Source: Arthrobacter crystallopoietes | Lineage (GTDB): Bacteria > Actinomycetota > Actinomycetes > Actinomycetales > Micrococcaceae | Assembly: GCF_002849715.1 (NCBI RefSeq) | Contig: NZ_CP018863.1 | Location: forward strand, 186,001 to 250,000 | DNA: 64,000 nucleotides | Reading direction: 5' to 3' | Part shown: positions 17,801-27,113 of the stretch, piece after piece | How positions within the stretch are numbered: the stretch's first letter is position 1 | Layout: every line of letters starts with the position of its first letter | Notes under the pieces: model-generated | Told to the model about the DNA's origin: nothing | What the model saw: the letters and a program-made list of their open reading frames with translations, nothing else | Databases searched by the model: none | Position numbers and translations under genes: made by a program

Positions 17801-18775
17801 CTGGTTCAGCGTGGTGCGCCGCTCCGCGACCACCAGGACGGATTTGCCTTCGAAGGCCAGCGTCGCCGCGGCGTTGATGGCGGTCTGCGTCTGGCCTGTT
17901 CCCGGCGGCGCGGAGACGACCACCGAGTGGCCGCTCTGGACCAGATCCAGGACATGCTGCTGGGCCGGGTCCGCGTCAAGCACCAGGAACTCGTCCTGCG
18001 GTGCGCGCTCGTCCAGCGGCGGCAGGTCCACCGCGGGCACGGGCACCTGGTAGCCAGTTTCCGGATCCAGATCTGCCGCCATCATGGCGTTCAGCAGCGG
18101 GTGCGCGGAATCCAGTGCGGAGGTATCGGCAGTGCTCGCCACATCGGCGAAGGTGGAGACCAGCAGGTGATGCTCGATGGTCATGCTGCGCACGTCCTGG
18201 GTCAGCGACCGCAGCCGTTCCAGCACCGGGTGCGGATCGAACCGTGCGGTGCTGTACGCCAGCCGTGCGACGCCTTCGGGGTCAATATCGACGCCCTGCT
18301 CGGCTTCAAGGTGCCTCACAAGTGCCGGGTTGAGCCTGGCCTGATCCGTGAGCTGGAGTTCGTAGTCATCCTGGCTGGGCCGGACCGTCAGCGCCACCGG
18401 GGTAAGCATGATCGGGGCGTTCAGCGTCTCGGACCGGCCTACCTCGGGAACACGCCAGGAGGCGGTGCCCGCCGCAAGATAGCCGACGTCGATGCCGCGC
18501 TCCGTGCCGAGCTCGAAGATTTTGGAACGCAGGCTGCGGGCGGTCTTCATGGCCGCCGAGTACTGGGCCTGGTCCCGCAGCAACGTGGACAGCCGGGTGC
18601 GCCGGCCGGTCAGCAGCTGGGCAAGACCGGACGGGTGGGCATGGGTGAGGTCGATGCTGTTCGTCGAGGACGGCGCGAAGTACAGCAGGGTATCTGTTCC
18701 CGCGTGCTGGCCCAGCTGTTTCAGCCAGTGCGTCAGAATATCCTCGGCAGCCTCGTCAGTGCGATCGCGCGACAC
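14804..18775 (-). CDS. Large DUF4011-type SF1 helicase/ATPase with C-terminal nuclease-like region
   Basis: About 1323 residues. The N-terminus matches DUF4011 proteins (SIDLTHAHPSGLAQLLTGRR). The helicase core has a P-loop SAPPGTGQTQT in which the catalytic Lys is Gln, a motif II region IILDAEATSLQSA that lacks a classic DEAx, motif III QVIAFGDGQ, and the late motifs DDIIFSLGYGRTPHGR and FAMAMTRARRSLRVL. The end (LPVALESDGTPQYRKMSVRE, RLRPQLLERLGWRPL, then WTIEVFADP) resembles the Vsr/DUF559-like nuclease tail of this family. GTG at 18775 has AAGAGAG upstream; longer starts exist. ATPase activity is uncertain, and a role in DNA processing or defence is plausible but unproven. Confidence 0.78.
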   Translation of the reverse strand: MSRDRTDEAAEDILTHWLKQLGQHAGTDTLLYFAPSSTNSIDLTHAHPSGLAQLLTGRRTRLSTLLRDQAQYSAAMKTARSLRSKIFELGTERGIDVGYLAAGTASWRVPEVGRSETLNAPIMLTPVALTVRPSQDDYELQLTDQARLNPALVRHLEAEQGVDIDPEGVARLAYSTARFDPHPVLERLRSLTQDVRSMTIEHHLLVSTFADVASTADTSALDSAHPLLNAMMAADLDPETGYQVPVPAVDLPPLDERAPQDEFLVLDADPAQQHVLDLVQSGHSVVVSAPPGTGQTQTAINAAATLAFEGKSVLVVAERRTTLNQFAKQLDELKLGSLVLQLNANITSQQLKDQLVRAIMRNEQATAPQLEKLHTTLNDHRHQLMDHVQSLHNVRKRWNCSPYQAMQSLAKLTSLDPAPATTVRLKRSVLDSIADRAELTGRLRRAAELGSFSKSSTNSPWFGAKLLNRKETEDAHQLSVDLARDIPKLREQMNRVAEHSQISLGTSFREWGQQLLLLVAVRGSLDKFTPDIFDRPVTDLISATASSGWRRERGIEMSSMTRSRLRRVAKEYVRPGVHISDLHESLADVQQQRSKWAEYATTQRHPSVPSGLAELNSFYLGIHKKLQKLSALLAEPADGVLLADLDQDALVERLEALAADRETLVNLPERTLLLEQMREHGLGELLDDLAEREVATENVGAELDLAWWQSALEAMISGDDYLAMSDGDNLRKLEAVYRLADNAHIASGASRLRWELAQNWRHAIKSQPKAAGRLREMLKTSEPTLRSLSEQSGQLVSSLMPVWAASPLVLPMVLPAEKRFDAVIILDAEATSLQSAVGAMARAEQVIAFGDGQLGSAEPFEVNVDRKRDLAPGIEADPVISSYHALSRVLPVLPLTTLYRAVDMELAQSLSKEFYDGAVTRLPSACEITGGDGLVVEYLPDGTGLPGAGHEGVESVPAEINRVVDLVFEHARHRPQRSLAVITSTVRHAARVAEAIRLQMPNYPAASEFFKRAEDSFRVVPVERSSGLVRDDIIFSLGYGRTPHGRAVHNFGPLSEPDGRSRFAMAMTRARRSLRVLTCFRPEDLDPERLSHGAIDFYELINRKLGTGGVTVAAASAGIDDPLVADLVERIRSRGAQVQDHYRGILDIVAAADPLQLPGDHHPTLPVALESDGTPQYRKMSVRERSRLRPQLLERLGWRPLTLWTIEVFADPEKCAQLIGGYLGLQDPDQEGTGRHVAKDDKPAERSADRQAGGTDNSADATEGAGAQAEPKDQQPQTRKAAAAALRGSAIPDRAKEDDPRAWGDNREDRDAWLKEQRPPHWG

Positions 18776-18873
18776 GGCTACTCTCTTTTCTTCACTCTCG
18801 GGCACAAGCCTTGACCAAATTGGCATGTGTCTCAAACTAGCGGATAGGTGATGGCAAACGGGTGACCGCAACG

Positions 18874-18898
18874 CTCCCCGGCAGAATTTGCCGGGGAG
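18874..18898 (-). terminator. Hairpin after guaA
   Basis: CTCCCCGGCA and TGCCGGGGAG form a 10-base stem with a 5-base loop, 44 bases after the guaA stop and upstream of the helicase gene. No T-tract follows on the minus strand. Confidence 0.6.
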
Positions 18899-18941
18899 TT
18901 CACAGCTTTACCAGCTGCGAGGCTGCGGCCACCCGTCGGGG

Positions 18942-20531
<1,590 letters not shown>

Positions 20532-20613
20532 CCACTAAGGATAGTCGCCGCGCGCGGCTGCTTGCACATTGGCCTCCGGCGGCGCCGCTGGCGTACGGTT
20601 CCGGCTGTTAACG

Positions 20614-20657
20614 CCAAGCGGACGACGGCGGGTGGGTACCCGCCGTCGTCCGCTTGG
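20614..20657. terminator. Long inverted repeat between DUF3817 and guaA
   Basis: CCAAGCGGACGACGGCGGGT pairs with ACCCGCCGTCGTCCGCTTGG around a 4-base centre, a stem of about 20 bases. It lies 46 bases after the DUF3817 stop and about 80 bases before guaA. It is most likely a terminator for the SURF1/DUF3817 transcript; an attenuator in the guaA leader is an alternative. Confidence 0.7.
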
Positions 20658-20702
20658 GTTTGGTGCGTTTTGGCTTTGGTGCGCCTGGGTTGGCCTGCTG
20701 GC

Positions 20703-21212
20703 TTAGTAGCGCTTGGCCGCTTCGGGATGCTCGGCCAGGTCTTCTTCCACCTGCCGGTGGACACGCTTTTCCAGCAGGATTGAGAGGAACGGGATGACGC
20801 CGCCCAGGGCGATCAGGATGAACCGGGTGAATGGCCAGCGCATCAGGGACCACAGTCGGAAGTCGGCGATCAGGTACAGCACGTACAGCCAGCCGTGGGC
20901 AATCAGCACGGCGATGGAGAGATTGACGCCTTCCACCACCGACGGTTCCGCCTGCGCCAGGCCAAGCGCGAAGGTCTCCCCGGTGAGCGTATTGGTGGCG
21001 CCGGCGAAGAGGAACAGGTTGAAGCCGTAGCGCAGGATCATCTCCGCGCAGAGCAGCAGCAGCATGACGCCGGTGATGTAGGAAGTGACCTTGTAGAACG
21101 TCAGTGCCGAGCGGATCTGCGCGTGCGTGCCACCGTAGCGCCGCTTGGCAGGCCGGGCCTTGGCGGGAGCCTGCGGGGCATCCGGGTTCGGCTGGTTCAC
21201 GTTATCTGTCAC
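20703..21212 (-). CDS. DUF3817-domain membrane protein
   Basis: A 169-residue membrane protein with four hydrophobic segments and the DUF3817 pattern: ALTFYKVTSYITGVMLLLLC at the start, then GWLYVLYLIADFRLWSLMRW, then FILIALGGVIPFLSILLEKRV. A charged, Pro-rich cytoplasmic N-terminus precedes the first helix. The GTG start overlaps the SURF1 stop (GTGA). DUF3817 proteins commonly accompany guaA in Actinobacteria; their role is unknown, though coupling with SURF1 suggests a connection to the respiratory membrane. Confidence 0.88.
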   Translation of the reverse strand: MTDNVNQPNPDAPQAPAKARPAKRRYGGTHAQIRSALTFYKVTSYITGVMLLLLCAEMILRYGFNLFLFAGATNTLTGETFALGLAQAEPSVVEGVNLSIAVLIAHGWLYVLYLIADFRLWSLMRWPFTRFILIALGGVIPFLSILLEKRVHRQVEEDLAEHPEAAKRY

Positions 21213-22045
21213 TTGCTTACCTCGTTGTTTTTATCGGTGCCGCCCTGAAGGCCGGCCAGATAGCGGGCCTCTTCGGCGGCGAATTCTTCGTCCTCGAGCG
21301 TTCGGCGGTAGTCGTCAGCGACGAGCCGCCACCAAAGGAAGATGGCGAAGCCGGCGAAGACTACCCACTCCACCGCGTAGAAGATGTTCATCCAGTTGAC
21401 CGGCGTCTCCTGCGGCTGCGGGCCCACGACAACCGGCTCCATGGCCGTGCCGGCGGTGGCCGTGTCCAGCTCCTCGCCCGCCACGGTGAAGTCGGTGCCG
21501 ACCACAAAACCTGCATACGCCGGGGCGTTCCAGACGTTGATCAGTTCCGCTACGGACAGCGTGGCCACTTCCCCCGGAGGGGTCTGCCCCGGCGCTGGTG
21601 CTTCGGTCGGCAGCAGGCGTCCGACGACGGTCGCCTCACCTTCCGGTGCTGTCGTCGCGTCCGCCGGATCCGCCACCCAGCCGCGGACTACGGGGATGAA
21701 AACGTCTTCGCCGTTCTGTTCGGGAGCGCCGTCAACGGTAAACGCGGTAACTACCCAGTACCCCTCCTCGCCGTCCTGCAGCCGGGTCTGCACCAGCACC
21801 TGGTCCGCCGGACGGAACCGGCCGTTGAGGCTGACCATCTGGTCTGCCTGCGAGGCATGCATCGGAGTGCCGGGCTCAAAGACCTCGGTCAGCGGCTGGA
21901 CGGTTTCGGTCTGGCCGGGCGGCGGCGGGGCCTCGCTTTGGGATGCAGAAAACTGCCACTGGCTCAAGAGTACAAAGACTGTCGAAACGACCAGTGCCAG
22001 CACCAACGCCGCGATCCAGCGGGGTTTGAGGGCAGTTTTCAGCAC
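21209..22045 (-). CDS. SURF1-family protein (cytochrome oxidase assembly)
   Basis: A 278-residue SURF1 homologue, which assists assembly of the haem a-containing cytochrome c oxidase. Two membrane helices flank an external domain: an N-terminal one (WIAALVLALVVSTVFVLLSQW with the QWQFS boundary) and a C-terminal one (WVVFAGFAIFLWWRLVAD). Between them are the characteristic GRFRPADQVLVQTR and GYWVVTAFTV segments and VPVVRGWV-like IPVVRGWVAD. The C-terminal DDYRRTLEDEEFAAEEARYL tail is cytoplasmic. GTG start; coupled to the DUF3817 gene downstream. Confidence 0.9.
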   Translation of the reverse strand: MLKTALKPRWIAALVLALVVSTVFVLLSQWQFSASQSEAPPPPGQTETVQPLTEVFEPGTPMHASQADQMVSLNGRFRPADQVLVQTRLQDGEEGYWVVTAFTVDGAPEQNGEDVFIPVVRGWVADPADATTAPEGEATVVGRLLPTEAPAPGQTPPGEVATLSVAELINVWNAPAYAGFVVGTDFTVAGEELDTATAGTAMEPVVVGPQPQETPVNWMNIFYAVEWVVFAGFAIFLWWRLVADDYRRTLEDEEFAAEEARYLAGLQGGTDKNNEVSK

Positions 22046-22124
22046 CTATTAACCCTACTTCGTGCCCCTGTAGAAAACGAATCTGCCTGCGCGCCCGGAA
22101 GCCTTCCCCAGGACCGGCGGTGCC

Positions 22125-22595
22125 TCAGGAATCGGAGAAGTCGATGGTGGAGTTGATCAACTCGGCAATGACGCCCGGGTCATAGGCCCGGCGGAGCGAC
22201 TCACGGAAGTTCTCTTTCATCAAGGACCGTGCCAGCGTGGCCAGCACCTCCAGATGCTCCGAAAACGAGGCGGCCGGCGTCGCCATCAGCAGGACGAGGT
22301 TGGCGGGCCCGTCCACGGCACCGAAATCGAGGCTGTGGCCGAATTTCGTTACCCCCACGGCGATGGACGTGTGCTGCACGAACTCGCTGCGTGCGTGCGG
22401 CAGGCCCACGCCACCGGGCAGTCCCGTGGCCAGCTGGTGTTCCCGGGCATTGACCTGCGCCAGAAAACCGTCCAGATCCGAGATGCGGCCGGCGGCATGC
22501 AGAGTCCCAGCCAACTGCGCGGCGGCGTCCTGCTTGTCCACCGCCACCAGGTCCAGCAGCACCAGGGCCGGCGTGGTGAGATCGAGTTCAGTCAT
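22125..22595 (-). CDS. PTS fructose-type EIIA domain protein
   Basis: A 156-residue stand-alone PTS EIIA of the fructose/mannitol class. The phosphorylated histidine lies in GLPGGVGLPHARSEFVQHTS (H in LPHAR), followed by the LVLLMATPAASFSEHLEVLATLAR segment typical of the fold. It receives phosphate from HPr and passes it to a membrane EIIB/EIIC not present here, or acts as a regulator. It follows glpD by 38 bases, so it is likely co-transcribed and may link PTS state to glycerol use; that link is inference. Confidence 0.9.
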   Translation of the reverse strand: MTELDLTTPALVLLDLVAVDKQDAAAQLAGTLHAAGRISDLDGFLAQVNAREHQLATGLPGGVGLPHARSEFVQHTSIAVGVTKFGHSLDFGAVDGPANLVLLMATPAASFSEHLEVLATLARSLMKENFRESLRRAYDPGVIAELINSTIDFSDS

Positions 22596-22633
22596 GCGCG
22601 TCAGCGCCTCCGTCCGTGCTCGCAGCCGGTGCC

Positions 22634-24358
22634 TCAGCTGAGTGGAACAATGTCGTCCACACCCATGCGCGCGCTGTCGGCGGTGATATCGTCAGGCTGT
22701 TCCTGGCTGAGCCGTTCGGCTTCCACCCGCGCAAGGTAGTGCTTGACTTCCCGCGCTTCCTGCTCGCCGCTCCAGTTCAGCAGCGGCGCCATGAGGGCCG
22801 CTACCACGGGGGCGGCTGAGACACCGCGGTCCCAGGCCTCGATGGAGATCCGGGTACGCCGGGTGAGTACGTCGTCGATATGGCGGGCGCCCTCATGCGT
22901 GGTGGCGTAGACGATTTCGGCCTGCAGATAGTCGTCCGCGCCCGGCAGCGGCTCGGCCAGCTCGGGGCTGCCGGTGATGATGTCCAGCACTTCATCCGTC
23001 ATGGACCCGTACCGGTTGAGCAGGTGCTCCACCCGGGCCACATGGATTCCCGCACGGTCGGCCATGCGGCTGCGCTTGTTCCACTTCGCCTTGAACCCGG
23101 AGGCTCCGAGCAGCGGAACAATCTCGGTGCAGCTCGGCGGCACGCGCTCGTCCAGGGCACGCGCTGCTTCGTCCACCGCATCCCTGGCCATGACCCGATA
23201 CGTGGTGTACTTGCCGCCCGCCACCACCACCAGCCCGGGAACGGGATGCGCGACCACGTGTTCGCGCGAGAGCTTGGCCGTGTCGTCGTTCTCGCCCGCC
23301 AGCAGCGGCCGGAGTCCGGCGTAAACGCCCTCCACATCCTCGCGGGTCAGCGGGCGGCTGAGCACCTGGTTGACGTGCTCGAGCAGATAGTCGATGTCCT
23401 TCGACGACGCCGCGGGGTGGGCCTTGTCCAGGTCCCAGCTGGTATCCGTGGTGCCGATGATCCAATGCCGGCCCCACGGGATGACGAACAGCACCGACTT
23501 TTCGGTCCGCAGGATCAGCCCCACGGTGGACTGGAAGCGGTCCCGGGGCACCACCAGGTGGATGCCCTTCGAGGCCCGCACTTTCAGCTGGCCGCGCTCG
23601 GTGACCATGGCCTGGGTCTCATCGGTCCAGACCCCTGTGGCGTTGACCACCTGTTTGGCCCGGATGTCGAACTCGGTGCCGTCTTCCTGGTTGCGGACGC
23701 GCGCGCCGACCACACGTTCGCCCTCGCGCAGGAAGTTGATGACCTTCAGCCGGTTGGCGGCATGCGCCCCGTACTCCGCAGCCGTCCGGACAAGGTTGAC
23801 CACCAACCGCGCATCGTCGACCTGCGCGTCGTAATAACGGATGGAACCAACGAAGGCATCCTTCTTCAGGCTCGGCGCCGCCCGCAGGGTGCCGTGCCGC
23901 GACAGGTGCTTGTGGAAGGGCACCCCGCGGCCGTGGCCGCTGGCCACCGACAGCGCGTCGTACAGCGCGACGCCGGCACCAACGTAGGGGCGCTCGACGA
24001 ACCGTTTGGTCAGCGGATAGAGGAAAGGAACCGGGCGGACCAGGTGCGGCGCGATGCGCTGCAGCAGCAGGCCGCGTTCCTGGAGGGCTTCACGGACCAA
24101 GGCAAAGTCCAGCATCTCCAGGTAGCGAAGCCCGCCGTGGATGAGCTTGGAGGACCGGGAGGACGTGCCGGAGGACCAGTCCCGGGCCTCCACAATGCCG
24201 ACATCGAGGCCGCGGGTGACGGCGTCCAGCGCAGCGCCGGCGCCGACCACTCCCCCGCCGACAATCAGTATGTCCAGCTCCCGGTCGTGGTCCTGCGTGG
24301 CCCGCAGGGCGGCCAGGGCCTCCTCACGGTTTTCAGGACTCATGGCTCCGGAACTCAT
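22634..24358 (-). CDS. glpD: Glycerol-3-phosphate dehydrogenase, FAD-dependent
   Basis: A 574-residue membrane-associated flavoprotein oxidising sn-glycerol-3-phosphate to dihydroxyacetone phosphate with electrons to quinone. The FAD-binding signature ILIVGGGVVGAGAALDAVTR starts near residue 29, followed by SSRSSKLIHGGLRYLEMLDF, and later YAGLRPLL and VVVAGGKYTTYRVMARDAVD; the C-terminal DAO_C domain covers the last ~130 residues. The first ATG has GGAGG about 10 bases upstream. It sits between guaB3 and the PTS EIIA gene on the same strand. Confidence 0.95.
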   Translation of the reverse strand: MSSGAMSPENREEALAALRATQDHDRELDILIVGGGVVGAGAALDAVTRGLDVGIVEARDWSSGTSSRSSKLIHGGLRYLEMLDFALVREALQERGLLLQRIAPHLVRPVPFLYPLTKRFVERPYVGAGVALYDALSVASGHGRGVPFHKHLSRHGTLRAAPSLKKDAFVGSIRYYDAQVDDARLVVNLVRTAAEYGAHAANRLKVINFLREGERVVGARVRNQEDGTEFDIRAKQVVNATGVWTDETQAMVTERGQLKVRASKGIHLVVPRDRFQSTVGLILRTEKSVLFVIPWGRHWIIGTTDTSWDLDKAHPAASSKDIDYLLEHVNQVLSRPLTREDVEGVYAGLRPLLAGENDDTAKLSREHVVAHPVPGLVVVAGGKYTTYRVMARDAVDEAARALDERVPPSCTEIVPLLGASGFKAKWNKRSRMADRAGIHVARVEHLLNRYGSMTDEVLDIITGSPELAEPLPGADDYLQAEIVYATTHEGARHIDDVLTRRTRISIEAWDRGVSAAPVVAALMAPLLNWSGEQEAREVKHYLARVEAERLSQEQPDDITADSARMGVDDIVPLS

Positions 24359-24386
24359 ACTCAGTCAGCCTCCAAGCATCGGCGGA

Positions 24387-25526
24387 TCACTCGTTTGATA
24401 TGTACGGCGAGAGGACTACCTCGCACCGCTGGAACTCCTTCAGGTCCGAATAGCCGGTAGTGGCCATGGACCGGCGCAGCGCGCCCACCAGGTTGGACGT
24501 GCCGTTGGTGTGGTGTGAAGGCCCGTGGAGCACCTCGGCCAGCGGACCCACCGTGCCGATCTTGACCCGGTCCCCGCGCGGCAATTCGTTGTGGTGGGCT
24601 TCCTGGCCCCAATGCCAGCCGCGGCCCGGAGCTTCCTCGGCGCGTGCCAGGGCGGCGCCGAGCATGACGGCGTCGGCGCCCATGGCGATGGCCTTGACGA
24701 TGTCCCCGCTGGTGCCCAGTCCGCCGTCGGCAATCACGTGGACGTACCGGCCGCCGGACTCGTCCATGTAGTCGCGGCGTGCTGCGGCCACGTCGGAGAT
24801 CGCCGAGGCGAGGGGCGAATGGATGCCCAGCGCGCGCCGCGTCGTCGTTGTTGCGCCGCCGCCGAAGCCGACCAGCACGCCGGCAGCACCGGTGCGCATC
24901 AGGTGCAGGGCGGGGGTGTAGCCCGCGGCGCCGCCGACGATCACGGGGACGTCCAGTTCGTAGATGAACTGCTTGAGGTTCAGCGGCTCGTGCTCGCGGG
25001 AAACGTGCTCGGCAGAAACCGTGGTGCCGCGGATCACAAAAATGTCCACGCCGGCGGCGAGCACGGTCTTGTAGAACTCCTGGGTGCGCTGCGGCGTCAG
25101 GGAACCGGCCACGGTGACACCGGCTTCGCGGATTTCGGCCAGACGGGAGGTGATCAGGTCGGCCTGGATCGGAGCCTCGTAGATTTCCTGCATCCGCTTG
25201 GTGGCGGCGGGGCTGAAGCTCTCCTCGCTCAGTGCGGTGATCTCGTCGAGCATCGGCTCCGGGTCTTCATAGCGGGTCCACAAACCTTCGAGGTTGAGCA
25301 CCCCCAGGCCGCCGAGCCTGCCGACCGCGATCGCCGTCGCCGGGGACATGACCGAGTCCATCGGGGCGGCGATCACCGGCATGTCGAACTGGTAGGCATC
25401 GATCTGCCAGCTGACGGAGACATCCTTGGGGTCACGCGTGCGCCTCGAGGGAACAATCGCTACGTCATCCAGGGAGTAGGCTCTGCGCCCACGCTTGCCA
25501 CGGCCAATCTCAATCTCGTAAGTCAC
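24387..25526 (-). CDS. guaB3: GuaB3-family IMP dehydrogenase/GMP reductase-related protein
   Basis: A 379-residue TIM-barrel protein of the IMPDH/GMPR superfamily without CBS domains. Family landmarks are YSLDDVAIVPSRRTRDPKDV, MPVIAAPMDSVMSPATAIAV, VIADGGLGTSGDIVKAIAMG and GADAVMLGAALARAEEAPG. The loop that carries the catalytic Cys in true IMPDH reads FVIRGTTVSAEHVSREHEP and has no Cys. GuaB3 proteins accompany GuaB in Actinobacteria; a GMP-reductase-like activity has been reported for a cyanobacterial member, but the role here is unproven. GTG start. It heads a minus-strand group with glpD. Confidence 0.92.
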   Translation of the reverse strand: MTYEIEIGRGKRGRRAYSLDDVAIVPSRRTRDPKDVSVSWQIDAYQFDMPVIAAPMDSVMSPATAIAVGRLGGLGVLNLEGLWTRYEDPEPMLDEITALSEESFSPAATKRMQEIYEAPIQADLITSRLAEIREAGVTVAGSLTPQRTQEFYKTVLAAGVDIFVIRGTTVSAEHVSREHEPLNLKQFIYELDVPVIVGGAAGYTPALHLMRTGAAGVLVGFGGGATTTTRRALGIHSPLASAISDVAAARRDYMDESGGRYVHVIADGGLGTSGDIVKAIAMGADAVMLGAALARAEEAPGRGWHWGQEAHHNELPRGDRVKIGTVGPLAEVLHGPSHHTNGTSNLVGALRRSMATTGYSDLKEFQRCEVVLSPYISNE

Positions 25527-25570
25527 GGCTCTAGGTTATCCCACCGCGGCGCGCACACCGGGCCGGGGCG

Positions 25571-25604
25571 CGGACTGTGGACAGCCGGGTCCGTCCACAG
25601 TCCG
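25571..25604 (-). terminator. Hairpin after the BtrH-like gene
   Basis: CGGACTGTGGAC and GTCCACAGTCCG form a 12-base perfect stem with a 10-base loop, 29 bases after the stop of the BtrH-like gene and before guaB3. Confidence 0.72.
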
Positions 25605-25632
25605 GCGCTTGCGGTCCTCCTGAGCGGACGGC

Positions 25633-26820
25633 TTACCCGGACAGGGAGTTTGCCGCGGCCTCCTCCGCCGCCTGGATGTCCTCCATCCGGTCGGCCAGAG
25701 CGGCGAAGTGCGCGGTCCGCTGTTCTGCAGGGCATTGCGGATCGACGGCGTCGGCCAGCTGCTGCCACCGCTCGCCGACGGCCGCGTACAGCTGCGCGGG
25801 CTGCCGCAGCCGGTCCAGGCCGTCCAGCGCGGCCGCCTCGGCCAGGAACCGTGCGTAGAGCGGCCGAAGCGCCGCCGGCCCTCCCCAGGCGGTTCCCGCC
25901 AGGCACTCCTTGATCCGTTCCAGCCCGAACCGCAGCCGCTGCTCGTCGGCGAACATCGCCGGCCAGCCTTTCTTGGTCCTGGTATCGCACAGCCGGCCGG
26001 TCCAGGTCTGCATCCCGACCAGCCCGAAATTCTTCGCGACAGGTGCGGGGATTCCGGCCGGCGGTACCGTTCCCAGCAGCACGCCGGCCGTTTCCGCCAC
26101 CGATTCCAGTACGCTCCGGCGCAGCTGCTCCACGGTGGTTTCGCCGGGATCGACCACCGAGGCCTGCCAGTGCTTGTCCTTCTTGCGTTTGCCACGCGCG
26201 CCCGCCAGCTCCGCCGCCGTAGCGCCACGCAGCTGCAAGCCGCCGTCGTCAATCAGGTACTCGCCGTTGACCTTGCCGGCCACCACCACATCCACGGAGT
26301 CGCTGTGCTCCAGGGCATCCGAGTGGTACCAGGGCAAGGCGCCCTGGGTGACTTTGACGACGACGGCGCGGCCCGCGTCCAGCGCGGCGTCCAGATTGAC
26401 CTGGGCTGCGTTGGTGCTGGTGGTGGACTTCTCCTCCACAAGGGCGCCGCTGCGGTTGATCAGGTTGCCCACGTAGGGGCCGGGATGGAAGCGGGTGACA
26501 ATCGTCGCCGTCGTGATTTGTTCGTATTCGAAGGTGAACACCATGAAACCGATGCCACCGGCCAGTCCGGAGAGCATCGCTTCGGTAAAGGGAGTGCCAG
26601 TGGCCGGATTTTCGACCCCGGCCTGGGCCAGGACGCGCTGCCACAGCCCTGCGTCGCGCTGCGCCAGCGGGCTGGCGAGCGGGTAACCGGGCAGCAGGCC
26701 CGGCACGGACGGCTCCGCCGGCAGCGCCTTGAGCAGCTGCAGGCGGGCTGACGTGTAACTCTCGCCCGTCTTCTGCATGCGTTCGCGGACCCGGGACTTG
26801 AAGTGCTTTTGCTGGACCAT
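25633..26820 (-). CDS. BtrH_N/DUF4872-like protein
   Basis: A 395-residue cytoplasmic protein. The segment TEAMLSGLAGGIGFMVFTFE (about 80-100) matches the start of the BtrH N-terminal fold, a cysteine-peptidase-like acyltransferase domain; the usual early Cys-His pair is not obvious, because the N-terminal part is replaced by a basic helix (KHFKSRVRERMQKTGESYTS) and a Leu/Pro-rich stretch. A mid-section (DSVDVVVAGKVNGEYLIDDG) fits the DUF4872-type second half. The last 150 residues are helical. BtrH transfers acyl groups in butirosin synthesis, but no biosynthetic genes are near. The ATG follows GAAAGAG; a ~290-base leader precedes it. Confidence 0.65.
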   Translation of the reverse strand: MVQQKHFKSRVRERMQKTGESYTSARLQLLKALPAEPSVPGLLPGYPLASPLAQRDAGLWQRVLAQAGVENPATGTPFTEAMLSGLAGGIGFMVFTFEYEQITTATIVTRFHPGPYVGNLINRSGALVEEKSTTSTNAAQVNLDAALDAGRAVVVKVTQGALPWYHSDALEHSDSVDVVVAGKVNGEYLIDDGGLQLRGATAAELAGARGKRKKDKHWQASVVDPGETTVEQLRRSVLESVAETAGVLLGTVPPAGIPAPVAKNFGLVGMQTWTGRLCDTRTKKGWPAMFADEQRLRFGLERIKECLAGTAWGGPAALRPLYARFLAEAAALDGLDRLRQPAQLYAAVGERWQQLADAVDPQCPAEQRTAHFAALADRMEDIQAAEEAAANSLSG

Positions 26821-27113
26821 TAAGTCTCTTTCTGCACGCGCCGACGTCCGGCCCCACGCACCGCTGACGTCAACACGTCACAAAAGGAGTGTCCACCTGA
26901 TCGCTCACCCGAAGGCTTGACCTCCTTTGCTCCCGCGGTTCCCGGCCGCGTGGGTGCCGGTGAAGGGAGTTAGGCGCTAGGCGTCGCCGATCCCAGCCTA
27001 GTAGGGCCTCTGCAGACACACAACAGACACAGTGCTGACGACACAACCGGCGGCACAATACGGCGCGGAAGGAGCGCGGAACACATGCAGTAGCCGGATA
27101 TGCCTAACGACGG
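26821..27113. other. Intergenic leader between guaB terminator and BtrH-like gene
   Basis: This 293-base stretch has no coding signal I trust. It contains an inverted repeat at 26865-26880, a segment rich in self-complementarity (about 26900-27010; for example CTAGGC/GCCTAG and CGCGG/CCGCG pairings), and then a CA-rich tract. It is the 5' leader and promoter region of the BtrH-like gene. I could not match it to a known riboswitch. Confidence 0.5.
26865..26880. promoter_or_regulatory. Dyad TGACGT-CAAC-ACGTCA, candidate operator
   Basis: A perfect 6-base inverted repeat with a 4-base spacer, 45 bases before the ATG of the BtrH-like gene. Its position suits a repressor site; no regulator gene is adjacent. 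Confidence 0.4.

Noticed and set aside
16544..18814. Long plus-strand open frame opposite the helicase gene
   Set aside because: It is His/Gln/Gly-rich with no motif and mirrors a well-supported minus-strand gene; it is a high-GC antisense artefact. The same applies to other long frames opposite guaA, glpD, groEL and the DUF222-HNH gene.
26885..27010. Possible c-di-AMP (ydaO-type) riboswitch on the plus strand, suggested by pieces such as ATCGCT, GGTGAAGGGAG and CCGATCCC near the end
   Set aside because: The GGGGGACCC, GGGTGAATCC and CCGTCAGCTAACC core elements are not present in order, and no plus-strand gene follows. The match is too partial.
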